Part shown: in pieces, positions 62,414-64,000 of the stretch
Position numbering within the stretch: position 1 is the first letter of the stretch
How the letters are laid out: each line of letters opens with the position of its first letter
NCBI RefSeq assembly: GCF_014649695.1
Contig: NZ_BMTN01000007.1
Coordinates: forward strand, 62,001-126,000
Origin: Streptomyces kurssanovii
GTDB taxonomy: Bacteria > Actinomycetota > Actinomycetes > Streptomycetales > Streptomycetaceae
Reading direction: 5' to 3'
DNA: 64,000 nucleotides
Notes under the pieces: generated by a model
Database searches by the model: none
The model's input: only the letters and a program-made list of their open reading frames with translations
Told to the model about the DNA's origin: nothing
Position numbers and translations under genes: made by a program

Positions 62414-62631
62414 GCGCACAACCTAGGGGCGGCAGTCGCCCGCTGACTACGGTGCGTACACCCAAAGACACGGCTTGTCGAAAGCTCCGACCTCATCAGG
62501 CGTCCGTACCGTCGGGACGGCCATGTCCGGGCCGGTGGGGAGTGGGTCACCGCGGTTACCGGGCGGTTCCGCGGCGCCGGGAGCGTACCCCGCCGCCGGG
62601 CGGGGCGGCCGTGGCGTTACGGGCGCGTCCG

Positions 62632-63456
62632 TCACCCCTTCACCGCCCCGCCCAGCGCGAAGCCGCCGCCCAGCCTGCGGGAGATCAGGATGTACAGCAC
62701 CAGCACCGGCGCCGAGTACAGCATCGAGAACGCCGCGAGCTGTCCGTAGACGACCGAGCCGTAGTTACCGAAGAACGTGAAGATCGAGACGGACGCCGGC
62801 AGTTGCTCAGGGCTCAGCAGCAGCATGAAGGGGACGAAGAAGTTCCCCCAGAGCATGATGAACGTGTAGATCGTCACCACCGTCACGCCGGGGCCCATCA
62901 GGGGCAGCACCACCCGCGTCAGTGTCTGCAGGTTCGACGCCCCGTCCGTCCACGCGGCCTCCTCCAGCACCACCGGGACGCCGTCCATGAAATTCTTCAT
63001 CAGCCAGACGGCGAAGGGCAGTTGGGCGGTGGCAAGGAACAGCGCCGTGCCGTACATCGTGTCGATCAGATCGACCTGCACGAACAGGCCGTACACCGGG
63101 ACCATGATCGCGGTGATCGGCAGACAGGTCGTGAACAGGATGGTCAGCAGGTACGAGCGGCCCCAGCGCGACCGGTGCCGCGAGAGCGGATAGGCGGCCA
63201 GCGCCGCGCACACCACGGAGACCACCGTCGCGCCGCCGCACAGCAGCAGGCTGTTGAGCATCGGCGTGAACGTGATCTCGTCGGTGAGCACCGCGTCGAA
63301 GTTGCCGGCCGTGACCGACGAGGGGATCCGCAGCCGCAGATCCGCCTCCGCGTCCACGGAGGCGAGGACAAGCCACAGCAGCGGCACCGCGAACGCCGCC
63401 GCGGTCACCAGCAGCGCGGTGTCGGCGGCGAGGCGCGCCCGGGCCGCGCGGCGCAT
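62632..63456 (-). CDS. Carbohydrate ABC transporter permease, MalG type
   Basis: Inner-membrane permease of 274 aa from a CUT1-family sugar importer. It has six hydrophobic segments and the EAA loop for ATPase contact, EEAAWTDGASNLQTLTRVVLPLMGPG. ATG 63456 overlaps the upstream permease's TGA (TGATG) and has GGAG five bases upstream. The C-terminal ISRRLGGGFALGGAVKG is the usual end of MalG-type permeases, so the gene is complete. The substrate cannot be told from the permease. Confidence 0.93.
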   Translation of the reverse strand: MRRAARARLAADTALLVTAAAFAVPLLWLVLASVDAEADLRLRIPSSVTAGNFDAVLTDEITFTPMLNSLLLCGGATVVSVVCAALAAYPLSRHRSRWGRSYLLTILFTTCLPITAIMVPVYGLFVQVDLIDTMYGTALFLATAQLPFAVWLMKNFMDGVPVVLEEAAWTDGASNLQTLTRVVLPLMGPGVTVVTIYTFIMLWGNFFVPFMLLLSPEQLPASVSIFTFFGNYGSVVYGQLAAFSMLYSAPVLVLYILISRRLGGGFALGGAVKG

Positions 63457-64000
63457 CACAGCTCCACCTTCATCAGCCGCAGATAGACGACCGAGAACAG
63501 CGAACCCACCAGCAACAGCAGCAGCGCCACCGCCGTGCCGTAGCCGATCAAGGACTTGAGGAACGCCTGGTCGTACATGAACACCGGCAGGGTCTGGCTG
63601 CGGTTGCCCGGCCCGCCGCGGGTCATCGCCCAGATCAGGCCGAAGACCGAGAGGGTCGAGAGGGTGTTCAGCATCAGGTTCGTGCCGATGGAGCGCCGGA
63701 TCATCGGCAGGGTGATGTACAGGACGCGGCGCGGGCCGGACGCCCCGTCGACCTCGGCGGCCTCCGTCACCTCACGCGGGATCTCCGACAGCGCCGCGGA
63801 GTAGATGAGCATCGAGAACGCGGTGCCGCGCCACACATTGGCGAAGGACACTGCCAGGATCGGCAGGGTGAACAGCCAGTTCTGCGACGGAAGATGCAGC
63901 CAGTCGAGGATCGCGTTCAGCGTGCCCTCGCGCCGGAAGAAGGTGTAGAGCAGGAACGCCGCCACGATCTCCGGCAGCACCCACGCGGTGATCACCAGGG
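63456..64000 (-). CDS. Carbohydrate ABC transporter permease, MalF type, 3' part
   Basis: C-terminal 181 residues of the partner permease; the start lies beyond the right edge. It has at least four hydrophobic segments. The EAA loop reads TEAAEVDGASGPRRVLYITLPMIRRS. It is coupled to the MalG-type gene. The sugar-binding protein gene is expected further right, outside the window. Confidence 0.92.
   Translation of the reverse strand, partial: LVITAWVLPEIVAAFLLYTFFRREGTLNAILDWLHLPSQNWLFTLPILAVSFANVWRGTAFSMLIYSAALSEIPREVTEAAEVDGASGPRRVLYITLPMIRRSIGTNLMLNTLSTLSVFGLIWAMTRGGPGNRSQTLPVFMYDQAFLKSLIGYGTAVALLLLLVGSLFSVVYLRLMKVEL

Overview
The window is a high-GC actinobacterial chromosome segment, almost certainly from a Streptomyces. 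The signs are very high G/C at third codon positions, frequent GTG/TTG starts, ATGA/GTGA translational couplings, GC-rich hairpin terminators, and a gene order I recognise from the S. coelicolor core (atp operon, chiC-chiR-chiS, nucS, filP-scy, mce, thiolase, meaB, absC, icmA, pyk, ackA-pta, pfkA). No rRNA, tRNA, CRISPR array, transposase, prophage or biosynthetic gene cluster was seen. This is mostly housekeeping core, with small lineage-specific insertions between conserved blocks.

Layout. 0-9 kb: the 3' end of a WecA-like sugar-phosphate transferase, then the F1Fo ATP synthase operon atpIBEFHAGDC, with a strong internal hairpin between atpD and atpC. 9-14 kb: a DUF2550 protein, then on the minus strand the two-component pair chiS-chiR and the secreted chitinase chiC, whose promoter carries the two 12-bp repeats typical of Streptomyces chitinase genes. 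14-16 kb: cobalamin adenosyltransferase and 3-hydroxybutyryl-CoA dehydrogenase. 16-21 kb: a STAS protein, a large membrane-anchored P-loop protein, a repeat-rich 740-bp intergenic region and the mismatch endonuclease nucS. 21-27 kb: an SCO5389-family protein, a flavin-dependent oxidoreductase and two tandem ABC-2-type exporters. 27-32 kb: the cytoskeletal coiled-coil genes filP and scy. 32-35 kb: methylmalonyl-CoA epimerase, acetyl-CoA acetyltransferase and meaB.

35-45 kb: a 254-bp intergenic element with terminal inverted repeats, a PepSY protein divergent from an OmpR-type two-component system (rapA1/rapA2-like), absC, three translationally coupled AIM24 paralogues, two DUF3817 membrane proteins, a thiamine-binding-like protein, and an SRPBCC-DUF4166-TetR operon behind a perfect palindrome. 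45-54 kb: icmA behind a perfect 24-bp palindrome, a TetR gene, a thioredoxin-TPR protein, a DUF6230/DUF6114/Ser-Pro-rich exported trio, and a GntR regulator with a 33-bp in-frame tandem duplication. 54-64 kb: pyruvate kinase, acetate kinase, phosphotransacetylase and phosphofructokinase, a frameshifted HTH-membrane-lectin gene, an XRE regulator and part of a sugar ABC transporter.

Functional links (inference). One theme is short-chain acyl-CoA and C3/C4 metabolism: adenosyltransferase makes the B12 cofactor, MeaB protects the mutase, and epimerase, thiolase, hydroxybutyryl-CoA dehydrogenase and IcmA interconvert C2-C4 acyl-CoAs. A second is energy metabolism (ATP synthase, lower glycolysis, acetate overflow). 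A third is polar growth (Scy/FilP). I saw no clearly unprecedented multi-gene system. The least understood units are the DUF6230/DUF6114 trio, the AIM24 triplet, the 812-aa P-loop membrane protein and the intergenic element family.
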